Shown here piece by piece: positions 1 to 8,138 of a DNA stretch of 64,000 nt. The DNA lies in the NCBI RefSeq assembly GCF_015557635.1, contig NZ_JADNOP010000006.1, positions 1 through 64,000 on the forward strand, in the 5' to 3' direction. Numbering within the stretch: position 1 is the first letter of the stretch; the number at the start of each line of letters is the position of its first letter. This DNA comes from Fusicatenibacter saccharivorans (lineage in GTDB: Bacteria > Bacillota > Clostridia > Lachnospirales > Lachnospiraceae). Both the position numbers and the translations under genes were made by a program. Under the pieces are notes generated by a model, which saw only the letters and a list, made by a program, of their open reading frames with translations, ran no database searches and was not told the origin of the DNA.

Positions 1-180
1 GGGTAGCCAAGTCGGGAAGGGATAAACGCTGAAGGCATCTAAGCGTGAAGCCCCCCTCAAGATGAGATATCCCATTCGAAAGAAGTAAGACCCCTTGAAG
101 ACGACGAGGTAGATAGGGCAGGGGTGGAAGTGCCGTAAGGCATGGAGCTGACTGTTACTAATCGGTCGAGGGCTTGACCT
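1..180 (+). rRNA. rrl: 23S ribosomal RNA, 3' end (partial)
   Basis: The sequence matches the conserved terminal domain of bacterial 23S rRNA, including the segment near GACGACGAGGTAGATAGG and the closing part TTACTAATCGGTCGAGGGC. The gene is cut by the window start. The mature 3' end is placed by analogy at about base 180. No 5S rRNA sequence follows before the terminator at 249-279. Confidence 0.95.
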
Positions 181-248
181 GAATGGTTGTGTTCACAAAA
201 AATGGAATGATAGATGTGTAGTGTATGCGGTTTTGAAGGTATATCGGA

Positions 249-279
249 AAGGCCATCGGAGAGATCCGGTGGCTTTTTG
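249..279 (+). terminator. rho-independent terminator of the rRNA operon
   Basis: GGCCATCGGA and TCCGGTGGC form a stem with a GAGA loop, followed by a T run. It ends the rRNA transcript directly after the 23S gene. Confidence 0.85.
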
Positions 280-300
280 TAATTATTTTCCGCAAAATAC

Positions 301-329
301 TTGTTTTTCGAAAAAGATTGTGTTATAGT
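301..329 (+). promoter_or_regulatory. sigma-A type promoter of tRNA-Asn
   Basis: TTGTTT and TATAGT are separated by 17 bases, and the tRNA starts about 30 bases downstream. Confidence 0.7.
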
Positions 330-360
330 AACGATTGTCAGGAAAAGATTCCTGAGATAT

Positions 361-432
361 TCCTCGATAGCTCAATGGTAGAGCATTCGGCTGTTAACCG
401 AAGGGTTGTTGGTTCGAGCCCAACTCGGGGAG
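361..432 (+). tRNA. tRNA-Asn (GTT)
   Basis: A 72-base cloverleaf can be drawn: acceptor TCCTCGA pairs with TCGGGGA, the anticodon loop is CTGTTAA at 391-397 with anticodon GTT, and the T loop is GGTTCGAGCC. The CCA end is not encoded. It has its own promoter and terminator, so it is transcribed separately from the rRNA. Confidence 0.95.
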
Positions 433-444
433 TTAAGATGAAGA

Positions 445-486
445 AGCGATACAGAAATGAAAAATCATGACTGTATCGCTTTTTTG
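445..486 (+). terminator. terminator of tRNA-Asn
   Basis: AGCGATACAG and CTGTATCGCT form a perfect 10-bp stem followed by six T. Confidence 0.85.
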
Positions 487-590
487 CTGTCTGTAGCCAT
501 TAAGAAACGCCATCTAACATTTTGACGGTTTTCCATAACATTTCTTCCTGTTCATAGAAGAAAGATTTCGTTATAATGAAGTCAGACAGA

Positions 591-1448
591 TCACGGAACA
601 TGTGCAGAGTCAGGAGTCGTGTCAAGGCGGAACTTTTTCCGATAGGCGCTTGGCGTCATGCCCTGCTTCTGGCGGAAGGCTTTGGTAAAAACTTCGGCAT
701 TCCGGTAACCACAGGAAAAAGCGACCGTTTCGATGGAGAGATCCGTATACGATAAAAGCTCGAGCGCACGCGTGATCCGGCAGGAAGAAAGATAGTCCTG
801 CGGTGAGGTATGGAGATATTTCTGAAACAGAGTATAGAGATAACTCCGGTTGACGCAGACATATCTGGCAATATCCGAGACAAGAATTTCATTCGAATAA
901 TTATTTCGGATAAACTCGACGGCCTTTTCCACGTAAAGATTGCCACTCTCCCGTGCAAAAGGGTCGGCAAGCGTGATTTCGCGGGAAAGAATTGAGAAAA
1001 ACTGGTATAGACAGCCTTCCAGAAGATACTGGTCAGAGGTGTCGTAGGTATTGTGCTTCTGCATCTGAAACAAGAGGGACTGCAGTTCACCGGAAAAACT
1101 GCACTGGTAGACAGGGTGCTCCTCGGAAAGACCGAGTTCCTGTACATAAGAGGCAGCTTTTTCACCGTCAAAACCGATCCAGAGATAGGTCCAGGGATCA
1201 TCCGCATCGGCTTCATAGTAGGTGCGGACATTTGGCATCAGGAAAAAGCCCTGTCCGGCGGTTAAGCGGTAAGTGCGGTTTCCGATGGTAAAAATGCCTT
1301 TCCCGGAAATAATATAGTGGATCACGTAATTGGGGCGGACAGCCGGGCCGTAGCTGTGGAACGGCTGGCAGGCTTCGTAGCCGCAGAAGCAGAGATAAAG
1401 ATCCGAAAATTTATGCTTTGGGACGGGAAGTGTCCAGGAAGTTTCCAT
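591..1448 (-). CDS. AraC family transcriptional regulator
   Basis: The 285-residue protein has an N-terminal cupin-type sugar-sensing part (residues about 15-150, including an IHYIISGKG stretch) and a C-terminal pair of helix-turn-helix motifs (about 175-275) ending in the typical MTPSAYRKKF signature. It is transcribed away from the alpha-galactosidase gene at 1694, so it very likely controls that gene in response to an alpha-galactoside; this is inference from position. The start ATG is preceded by GTGAGG. The protein length is normal for the family and no defect is visible. Confidence 0.9.
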   Translation of the reverse strand: METSWTLPVPKHKFSDLYLCFCGYEACQPFHSYGPAVRPNYVIHYIISGKGIFTIGNRTYRLTAGQGFFLMPNVRTYYEADADDPWTYLWIGFDGEKAASYVQELGLSEEHPVYQCSFSGELQSLLFQMQKHNTYDTSDQYLLEGCLYQFFSILSREITLADPFARESGNLYVEKAVEFIRNNYSNEILVSDIARYVCVNRSYLYTLFQKYLHTSPQDYLSSCRITRALELLSYTDLSIETVAFSCGYRNAEVFTKAFRQKQGMTPSAYRKKFRLDTTPDSAHVP

Positions 1449-1523
1449 AAGTATACCTCACAAAATGAATCATCAGAAAAGCCGGAATGTCACAAAAGGA
1501 TGAGATTCCGAAATGTCAGTAAA

Positions 1524-1552
1524 ATTATATCGTGTTTTGCAGGATACTGCAA
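1524..1552 (-). promoter_or_regulatory. promoter of the AraC regulator gene
   Basis: On the minus strand TTGCAG and TATAAT lie 17 bases apart, about 75 bases before the start codon. The spacer includes part of an imperfect repeat around TGCAG/CTGCA that could be an operator. Confidence 0.6.
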
Positions 1553-1600
1553 GCCGCTGTAGAAGATCAAAGGCCCGGAGTAGCAGCCGTTGCGGTTCAC

Positions 1601-1660
1601 GCAGCACCGGAACACTTGCTGTTCGGGTATGTAAGAAAGTGATTTTGGTGTGAGCAGCCC
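1601..1660 (+). repeat. dispersed stem-loop repeat, copy A
   Basis: This 60-base stretch matches 24520-24579 at 46 of 60 positions. It contains a stem around the loop CTTGC, followed by a conserved tail GGTGTGAGCAGCCC. Two stem pairs differ between the copies by compensating changes. It lies in the leader region of the alpha-galactosidase gene. Confidence 0.6.
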
Positions 1661-1693
1661 GAAAAAATGCGATAAGATAAAGGAGAAAAAACT

Positions 1694-3889
1694 ATGGCAA
1701 TCAAAGTAAGTGAAAATGGACGGTTATTTACCCTCCAGACAAAAGACAGCAGTTACCAGATGTTCGCAGATGACAAAAATGTGCTTCTGCATCTCTACTA
1801 TGGAGAAAAAATCGGTGAGGAAAATCTTTCCGGTCTGATTTTCTGTACAGATATGGGATTTGCAGGAAATCCGGAGGAGGCAGGCCCTAACCGGAAATAT
1901 TCTCTTGATGCACTTCCGCAGGAAATTCCGGGAAGTGGTGTCGGTGATTTCCGTGATGATATGATTGAGATCCGCCACGCGGACGGCAGCTTTGCAGCAG
2001 ATTTTCGTTTCGATTCGTTCGAAATTCTGGATCATTCCTATGCTATTCCCGGAATGCCGGCGCTGTACGATACAGAGGAAGAAAAAGGTGAGACTCTTGT
2101 TATTACAATGACGGAGAAGGCTTCCGACATTGTGCTGAAGCTGTTTTACGGTGTATTTGAAAAGGAAAATGTGATTACGAGAGCGGCAAGACTCGAAAAT
2201 CACGGAGAAACGGCAATTGAGCTGGAAAAAATGCTGTCATTCAGCATGGAGCTGATGTATGAAAATTATGAGATGATCTATTTCTCGGGTCGTCATGCGA
2301 TGGAGCGTACGGCGGAGCGGATTCCGGTGCAGCATGCAAAAGTCGAGATCGGAAGCACCCGCGGTACATCGAGCCATCATTACAATCCGGCTGTGATCCT
2401 CTGCGAGGAGGGTGCGGGTGAGACACACGGTTCCTGCATCGGCGCATGCCTCGTTTACAGCGGAAACTTTGTTGCGGCAGCACAGAAGGATCAGAAAAAT
2501 CAGACCCGTTTTCAGATGGGTATTCATCCGACCAATTTCTGCTTCCATCTGGAAAAAGGAGAGGCGTTCGATACCCCGCAGGCAATCTTAAGCTATTCCG
2601 GAACCGGCCTTACCAAACTGTCACAGCAGTATCATGAGATCATCCGCGAGCATATCTGCCGTGGCGCATACAAGCATGCCAAACGACCGATTCTGATCAA
2701 CAACTGGGAAGCAACCTATTTTAATTTCAACGAAGAAAAAATCCTGAAAATTGCAGAACAGGCGCAAAAGCTTGGCATTGAGATGCTGGTGCTTGACGAT
2801 GGCTGGTTTGGAAAACGAGAGGATGATAACAGTGGTCTCGGTGACTGGTTCGTCAACGAGAAAAAGATGAACGGCTCCATGGCGCAGCTTGCAGAAAAAA
2901 TTCACAAGATGGGCATGAAATTCGGTCTCTGGTTTGAGCCGGAGATGATTTCCGAGGACAGTGATCTTTACCGTGCACATCCGGACTGGGCATTTGCAAT
3001 TCCTGGCCGTGTGCCGAACCACAGCAGAAATCAGCTTGTACTTGATATGACGCGTGAGGATGTGCGTGAGTATCTGCTGGAGCGTCTGACAACCATCGTT
3101 CATGATGCAAAGATTGATTATGTCAAATGGGATATGAACCGCAGTGTCTGCGATGTTTACAGCCATGTGGCAGCACAGAGCCGAAACGGAGAGCTGTATC
3201 ACCGCTATGTGCTCGGTGTTTACGATTTGATGGAAAAATTCCTTGCCGCATGCCCGAATCTGCTGCTCGAGGGCTGCAGCGGAGGAGGCGGAAGATATGA
3301 TGCCGGTATGATGTATTACTCTCCGCAGATCTGGTGCAGCGATAATACCGATGCGATCAACCGCCTGTCTATCCAGTACGGAAGCTCGTTCTTCTATCCG
3401 ATCAGTACCGTTGGTTCCCACGTTTCTGTATGCCCGAACCATCAGACCGGCCGTGTGACACCGTTCCGGACAAGAGGCGATGTGGCGCTGGCAGGAAGCT
3501 TTGGATATGAGATGGATCTGAATAAGATTTCAGAGGAAGAAAAAGAGATGGTAAAAGAGCAGGTTGCTGCGATGCATGAATATTACGAGCTCACACACGA
3601 AGGCCTGTATTACCGTCTGACCGGACTGAAAAAACAGGATTTCATGGCATGGGAGTTCGTGGCAAAGGATCAGAGCCGCGCACTGCTTACGATCGTAAAG
3701 ACTGACGCAGAAGGAAATATGCTTCCGGTTCACACGAAAGTGTGCGGTCTTGCAGAGGATAAGCTGTACCGCTGCAGTCTGGACCAGGAAGTCCGCCTTG
3801 GCCGTACCTGGAACCGTGCGGGGCTGACCCTGCATCAGGTGCTGGGAGAGTATGAGAGTATCCGGGTCGAATTTACAGAAGTAAAATAA
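1694..3889 (+). CDS. Alpha-galactosidase, GH36 family
   Basis: This 731-residue protein has the usual length of bacterial GH36 enzymes, which release galactose from raffinose-family sugars and melibiose. The catalytic nucleophile is D480 in the motif KWDMNR, and the acid/base is D550 in CSDNTDA; both numbers sit next to the known Geobacillus positions. The motifs DDGWFG and WFEPEM of the catalytic barrel are present. No signal peptide is seen, so the enzyme is intracellular. The start is preceded by AAAGGAG. No transporter lies next to it. Confidence 0.95.
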   Translation: MAIKVSENGRLFTLQTKDSSYQMFADDKNVLLHLYYGEKIGEENLSGLIFCTDMGFAGNPEEAGPNRKYSLDALPQEIPGSGVGDFRDDMIEIRHADGSFAADFRFDSFEILDHSYAIPGMPALYDTEEEKGETLVITMTEKASDIVLKLFYGVFEKENVITRAARLENHGETAIELEKMLSFSMELMYENYEMIYFSGRHAMERTAERIPVQHAKVEIGSTRGTSSHHYNPAVILCEEGAGETHGSCIGACLVYSGNFVAAAQKDQKNQTRFQMGIHPTNFCFHLEKGEAFDTPQAILSYSGTGLTKLSQQYHEIIREHICRGAYKHAKRPILINNWEATYFNFNEEKILKIAEQAQKLGIEMLVLDDGWFGKREDDNSGLGDWFVNEKKMNGSMAQLAEKIHKMGMKFGLWFEPEMISEDSDLYRAHPDWAFAIPGRVPNHSRNQLVLDMTREDVREYLLERLTTIVHDAKIDYVKWDMNRSVCDVYSHVAAQSRNGELYHRYVLGVYDLMEKFLAACPNLLLEGCSGGGGRYDAGMMYYSPQIWCSDNTDAINRLSIQYGSSFFYPISTVGSHVSVCPNHQTGRVTPFRTRGDVALAGSFGYEMDLNKISEEEKEMVKEQVAAMHEYYELTHEGLYYRLTGLKKQDFMAWEFVAKDQSRALLTIVKTDAEGNMLPVHTKVCGLAEDKLYRCSLDQEVRLGRTWNRAGLTLHQVLGEYESIRVEFTEVK

Positions 3890-3903
3890 AAAAGATAAGA
3901 AAA

Positions 3904-3957
3904 ATCTTCAACTGGATTTTTGGGGGAGGGAACCTCAATCTGGTTGGAGATTTTTTT
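3904..3957 (+). terminator. terminator of the alpha-galactosidase gene
   Basis: ATCTTCAAC pairs with GTTGGAGAT across a 30-base loop and is followed by seven T. Confidence 0.75.
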
Positions 3958-3996
3958 GCATAAAGAAAATCAAAGCAGGAGGGAAGGAATGTACTC

Positions 3997-4026
3997 TTTA
4001 CAGTGCAAAAATAGTTGTGATACAAT
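3997..4026 (+). promoter_or_regulatory. promoter of the SH3 lipoprotein gene
   Basis: TTTACA and TACAAT are 18 bases apart, 60 bases before the start codon. Confidence 0.6.
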
Positions 4027-4086
4027 AAGCAAAAGAAATTTTCTGACAGAAAATAAAGACGGAACTGTCAAGAAAGGAAATTGTAC

Positions 4087-4971
4087 ATGAGAAACAGAAA
4101 AAACTGTTTAGCTGTTCTTTTGATGACAACTATTGTGGTAATGGGATGTGGAAATCAGCAGGTGGAAAAGGAGAATCCATCGGTTGTCTCCGAAAGAGCA
4201 TCCAGTGTCCAGGATGAGTCAGAAGATGGTGAAAAAGAGTTTCTTTCTACATACCAGAATATTACAATCACACTTCCAGAAGGCTGGAATGTAATGAGAG
4301 ATGAGAAAATCCAATGCAGTTTCATATCAGAAGAGGGGGAAAGTCTTGAGATATCGTATCGGGAAGGAATGGCAAAAGTAGCGCTTATGGATTTTCCGGA
4401 GGACGAAGAGAGCGCTGAAAATTTGCTCTATCCGAATGAAATAACAGGGGAAAACAGCATCAGCGATTTTATGGTGAAAACAGCTAACGAAGGAAAAGAT
4501 AACGAGAGTTCCTTTTATCGTTTCCAGGTAAAAAATTCCCTGCAGATTCCGATTGCATTTTTCTGCGGGGTGAAAACGGAGAATGAAGGGTATCAGATCA
4601 TATGGAAAAAAGGAAGCGGCAGCAACGATACACAGCAAATCGTGCCGGAAATACTGGAGTCTCTGAAGTTCCCGGACAATGAGCTGCTGACAGAAACATT
4701 TCAGACGGCCTGCCAGGAGCAGAAAAGAGCGCTGGAAGCAGAAAATAATTCGGATGGCGTGAAAAAGCAGAAGGGTAAGAAAACCGTCACCTGTATCTCA
4801 CCGGTCAATGTACGTACAGAACCCAACGTCAGCACAAGCCAGGTTATCGGAGCTCTGACGACAGGGGAAGAAGTGGAAATGCTCGGAAAAGAGAACGGAT
4901 GGTACAAGATTTCGTATGAGGGAAAAACGGCGTATGTGTATGAAGACTATGTGAAAGAAAAAGAAAATTAA
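4087..4971 (+). CDS. Lipoprotein with C-terminal bacterial SH3 domain
   Basis: The 294-residue protein opens with a lipoprotein signal peptide whose lipobox is VVMGC, so it should be anchored in the outer face of the membrane. A low-complexity linker follows, then a central part of about 150 residues resembling PsbP/DUF-type stress domains in layout but not assigned, and a C-terminal SH3b domain (about residues 235-290, with VNVRTEPN and WYKISYEG), which commonly binds peptidoglycan. The ATG at 4087 is preferred over the TTG six bases earlier because AAAGGAAA is then correctly spaced. It is monocistronic, between its own promoter and terminator. Its function is unknown. Confidence 0.85.
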   Translation: MRNRKNCLAVLLMTTIVVMGCGNQQVEKENPSVVSERASSVQDESEDGEKEFLSTYQNITITLPEGWNVMRDEKIQCSFISEEGESLEISYREGMAKVALMDFPEDEESAENLLYPNEITGENSISDFMVKTANEGKDNESSFYRFQVKNSLQIPIAFFCGVKTENEGYQIIWKKGSGSNDTQQIVPEILESLKFPDNELLTETFQTACQEQKRALEAENNSDGVKKQKGKKTVTCISPVNVRTEPNVSTSQVIGALTTGEEVEMLGKENGWYKISYEGKTAYVYEDYVKEKEN

Positions 4972-4986
4972 AAAAATGATATTTTC

Positions 4987-5025
4987 AAAAAAGCTGCCGA
5001 AGCAAACAGAACCGGCAGCTTTTTT
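4987..5025 (+). terminator. terminator of the SH3 lipoprotein gene
   Basis: AAAAAAGCTGCCG and CGGCAGCTTTTTT form a perfect stem with flanking A and T runs, so it can act in both directions. Confidence 0.9.
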
Positions 5026-5041
5026 GAAATAATTTTGAAAA

Positions 5042-5072
5042 AGAAAAATCCCAGAAACCATCTGTTTCCGGG
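5042..5072 (-). terminator. terminator of the tRNA-Glu/tRNA-Cys operon
   Basis: On the minus strand CCCGGAAAC pairs with GTTTCTGGG and is followed by ATTTTTCTT. Confidence 0.75.
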
Positions 5073-5079
5073 AAAATAG

Positions 5080-5151
5080 AGGCGTCGACCGGATTTGAAC
5101 CGGTGGATACTGGTGTTGCAGACCATTGCCTTACCACTTGGCTACGACGCC
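5080..5151 (-). tRNA. tRNA-Cys (GCA)
   Basis: A 72-base cloverleaf: acceptor GGCGTCG pairs with CGACGCC, anticodon loop CTGCAAC gives GCA, and the T arm is ACCGG-TTCAAAT-CCGGT. The top pair of the anticodon stem is an A-G mismatch. It is co-transcribed with tRNA-Glu, three bases upstream. Confidence 0.93.
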
Positions 5152-5154
5152 ATA

Positions 5155-5226
5155 TGACTCCGACGGGAATCGAACCCGTGTTACCGCCGTGAAAGGGCGA
5201 TGTCTTAACCGCTTGACCACGGAGCC
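5155..5226 (-). tRNA. tRNA-Glu (TTC)
   Basis: A 72-base cloverleaf with acceptor GGCTCCG/CGGAGTC, anticodon loop CTTTCAC giving TTC, and T loop TTCGATT. It is the first gene of the two-tRNA transcript. Confidence 0.93.
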
Positions 5227-5273
5227 GAAGTTTTTGTTTTGTCTGCCGTGATTTTTGCTCAGCGACAAGTAGT

Positions 5274-5302
5274 ATATTATCATAAGAAAACGAGTTTGGC
5301 AA
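5274..5302 (-). promoter_or_regulatory. promoter of the tRNA-Glu/tRNA-Cys operon
   Basis: On the minus strand TTGCCA and TAATAT are separated by 17 bases, about 50 bases before tRNA-Glu. Confidence 0.65.
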
Positions 5303-5376
5303 GTGTTTTTTGAAAAAAAATCAAAAATTTTTGAGATTTGTGTTGCCGTGCATTCAGAAGGAAAAAATTTGCCGGG

Positions 5377-6339
5377 TCAGGGCATGGCTTTTCGATATTC
5401 TTCCGGTGACATACCAAAAGTCCGGCGGAAAATGCTGGCAAAATAGCTGGGGCTTTCAAATCCGGTATGCAGAGCAATTTCCAAGATAGAAAGCGAGCTG
5501 CCGGTAAGAAGATCTGCGGCTTGGGTTACGCGGTACTGGTTGATATAGGAAATAGGCGTTGTGTGAAAGTGCGTTTTGAAGAAACGACAAAAATATTGTG
5601 GATTCATATTGAGTATAGCAGCAAGATCTGAAAGACGGATTTTAGAATCATAGTTATCCTGAATATAACGTAAGAGTTTTTTACACTGATCAGATCTTTC
5701 TTTTTTACGAGTGCAGAGGGGTTCCGGATGAAGAAAAAGCTGGTATTGCGCCAGAAGTGCAAGAATCCGATACATGTCACTTTTGATCAGAAGAAACCAG
5801 CCGATGGGTTTGGTATCGTATGCATACAGGATTTCCTGGAAAAGCTTAGATAATGTCAGTACAAATGTTTTCTGTGTCTGAGAGGAGGCTTCAGCAGCAG
5901 AAAGCTCTTCCAATGGAAAAGCCGGAAGAAGCAGTTGATGAGAGAGCAGCGGACGAATCCAGTCTGCTTCACAGGAATCCAGATAGGCACATGAGAGAAT
6001 TTCTGGAAGAAATACAAGGGCATGGTGAACCGAAGGGGTAGTTCCAATGCTGCAGAGCTGATGCAGTTCGTGACTGTTGATGAAAAGAAAAGTACCTTCG
6101 GAAATTGTCCGGGTTTCAGTTTTCAGTGTCAGAGTGAGAGTACCTTTTTCAACCCAGATCCATTCTAATTCTTTATGCCAGTGAAAAGGAACAGAGAGCC
6201 CGCCATGCGCATAATCCTGATGATAGATATGGAGCGGAACAGGTTCGGTTCCATGCACGGTAAAATCCCGGATTCCGCCAGAAAGAACAGGGGAACAAGA
6301 TTCAGGAGAAAAGAGCTCTTTTGAACGTTCTTTTTTCAT
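5377..6339 (-). CDS. AraC family transcriptional regulator
   Basis: The 320-residue protein has an N-terminal cupin sensor (about residues 25-110, with HWHKELEWIWVEKG) and a C-terminal double helix-turn-helix (about 220-318, ending FGMSPEEYRKAMP). It is divergent from the GH13 glucosidase at 6441 and probably activates it when the matching alpha-glucoside is present (inference). The ATG at 6339 is chosen because the GAAAGGA ribosome site lies 11 bases upstream; the in-frame TTG three codons earlier would be too close to it. Confidence 0.9.
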   Translation of the reverse strand: MKKERSKELFSPESCSPVLSGGIRDFTVHGTEPVPLHIYHQDYAHGGLSVPFHWHKELEWIWVEKGTLTLTLKTETRTISEGTFLFINSHELHQLCSIGTTPSVHHALVFLPEILSCAYLDSCEADWIRPLLSHQLLLPAFPLEELSAAEASSQTQKTFVLTLSKLFQEILYAYDTKPIGWFLLIKSDMYRILALLAQYQLFLHPEPLCTRKKERSDQCKKLLRYIQDNYDSKIRLSDLAAILNMNPQYFCRFFKTHFHTTPISYINQYRVTQAADLLTGSSLSILEIALHTGFESPSYFASIFRRTFGMSPEEYRKAMP

Positions 6340-6440
6340 AAAAGTCAAAATCCTTTCATTAAATACGAAAATCAGGTTAGAAAATATAAGATAATATCAT
6401 TATACTGCTCTTATAGGAAAAAAGAAAGAGAGGACAGAAA

Positions 6441-8072
6441 ATGAAAAGAGAGTGGTGGCATAGCTTAACCGTATATCAGATTTACACCAGAAGCTTCTGT
6501 GACAGCAACGGAGACGGCATCGGCGATTTTGGAGGGATTCTGCAGAAGCTGGACTATCTGCAGGAGCTTGGTGTTGGAGCCATCTGGCTTTCGCCTTTTA
6601 ACGATTCTCCTAATTACGACAATGGATATGATGTCAGTGACTATTATAAAGTAATGGAAGAAGCGGGCACAATGGAAGAGCTGGAAGAACTGATCGCAGC
6701 CTGTGAAAAGCGGGAAATTGTGGTCATGATGGATCTTGTTTTAAATCATAGTTCCCATCTGCACCCATGGTTCCTGGAAGCCAGAAAGGATCGAAACAGT
6801 AAATACCATGATTTTTACATCTGGAAGGAAGGAACGAAGGAGCAGCCGCCAGAAGGCGGCGGAGCATTCTTTGGAGGAAGCACCTGGGAATGGGTGCCGG
6901 AGGTTCAGGAATATTATTATCACAGTTTCAGTGTAATGCAGCCGGATCTGAACTGGAAAAATCCGTCGCTTCGGAAAGAGCTGTACCGGATGATCCAGTT
7001 CTGGATGGATAAAGGGATCCGTGGTTTCCGGCTGGATGCAATTGACAATATTGTAAAAGATGGACATGGAGGAAATGATACTCATTCGGAGCAGATTCAT
7101 ACATACTTAATGGAAATGAATCAGAATACGTATGGAAAATCAGAACAGATCCTGACAGTGGGGGAAACCGGAGGTGCTACGGTAGAAATGGCACAGCAGT
7201 ATTCTGATCCGGAAAGCCAGGAGCTCAGTATGATTTTTCAGTTTGAACTGATGGGAATCGACGGCATCCGAAGTGGAAACTGGGATCCGAAACCGTATAC
7301 GCTGCCGCAACTGAAGCAGATCTTTGAAAAATGGCAGACGGGACTGGAAGAAAAAGGATGGAACAGTCTGTTCTGGGGAAACCATGATTTTCCGCGTGTC
7401 GTATCGCGCTTTGGAAATGACAGGGAACCGTATCGGGAAAAATCAGCAAAAATGTTGGCTGTCCTTCTCCATGGGATGAAAGGAACTCCTTATATTTACC
7501 AGGGGGAAGAAATCGGTATGACAAATGTGTCAGGGCTTCGGATCGAGGACTATCAGGATATCGAGTCTGTAAATTTTGCCGAAGACCGTAAAAAAGAAGG
7601 CTGGGAGGAAGAAAAAATTCGTACCTATCTTGCACGGAACAGCCGGGACCATGCGCGGACGCCAATGCAGTGGAATGCGGAAAAACACGCCGGATTTACA
7701 GCGGGAACACCGTGGATGGCGGAAAATCAGAATTACGAGGAGATCAATGTGGAAAACAGCAGAAAAAATCCGGATTCCCTCTTCTATTTCTATCAAAAAC
7801 TAATTGCGCTGCGTAGGAAAAATGACACTCTTGTTTATGGGGATTTCCGTCTGATTGAGGAAGAAAATCCGGATATTTTTGCTTATGAGAGAAATCTGGG
7901 AGAGAAAAAGCTGATTGTGCTCTGCAATTTCCGGGATACCGCGGCAGAGATGAAAGCCCGATATGATTTGACAAAAGGAACGGTTCTGATTCATAATGAT
8001 ACAGAAAGTCTCACAAAAGAAGTGTGGAAGTTACAGCCGTATGAGGCGTATATGATTGAACTTCTGCAGTAA
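6441..8072 (+). CDS. Alpha-glucosidase / oligo-1,6-glucosidase, GH13
   Basis: The 543-residue intracellular enzyme hydrolyses terminal alpha-glucosidic bonds, probably in isomalto-oligosaccharides or maltose-type sugars. The catalytic triad is D199 in GFRLDAID, E242 in TVGETGG and D316 in GNHDFPR; D199 has the same number as in the Bacillus cereus oligo-1,6-glucosidase. Region I is DLVLNHSS. The usual NHDQPR is NHDFPR here, a substitution at a position facing the substrate pocket, so the exact linkage preference is uncertain. The ribosome site GAGAGGA precedes the ATG. It is the first gene of a probable operon with the response regulator and the sugar-binding protein. Confidence 0.92.
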   Translation: MKREWWHSLTVYQIYTRSFCDSNGDGIGDFGGILQKLDYLQELGVGAIWLSPFNDSPNYDNGYDVSDYYKVMEEAGTMEELEELIAACEKREIVVMMDLVLNHSSHLHPWFLEARKDRNSKYHDFYIWKEGTKEQPPEGGGAFFGGSTWEWVPEVQEYYYHSFSVMQPDLNWKNPSLRKELYRMIQFWMDKGIRGFRLDAIDNIVKDGHGGNDTHSEQIHTYLMEMNQNTYGKSEQILTVGETGGATVEMAQQYSDPESQELSMIFQFELMGIDGIRSGNWDPKPYTLPQLKQIFEKWQTGLEEKGWNSLFWGNHDFPRVVSRFGNDREPYREKSAKMLAVLLHGMKGTPYIYQGEEIGMTNVSGLRIEDYQDIESVNFAEDRKKEGWEEEKIRTYLARNSRDHARTPMQWNAEKHAGFTAGTPWMAENQNYEEINVENSRKNPDSLFYFYQKLIALRRKNDTLVYGDFRLIEEENPDIFAYERNLGEKKLIVLCNFRDTAAEMKARYDLTKGTVLIHNDTESLTKEVWKLQPYEAYMIELLQ

Positions 8073-8138
8073 AAAGACAGAAATGAAAAGCAGCAGGAGA
8101 AGAAAACTGCAGGAGCAACTGGAAACAGGAGGGAGAAA

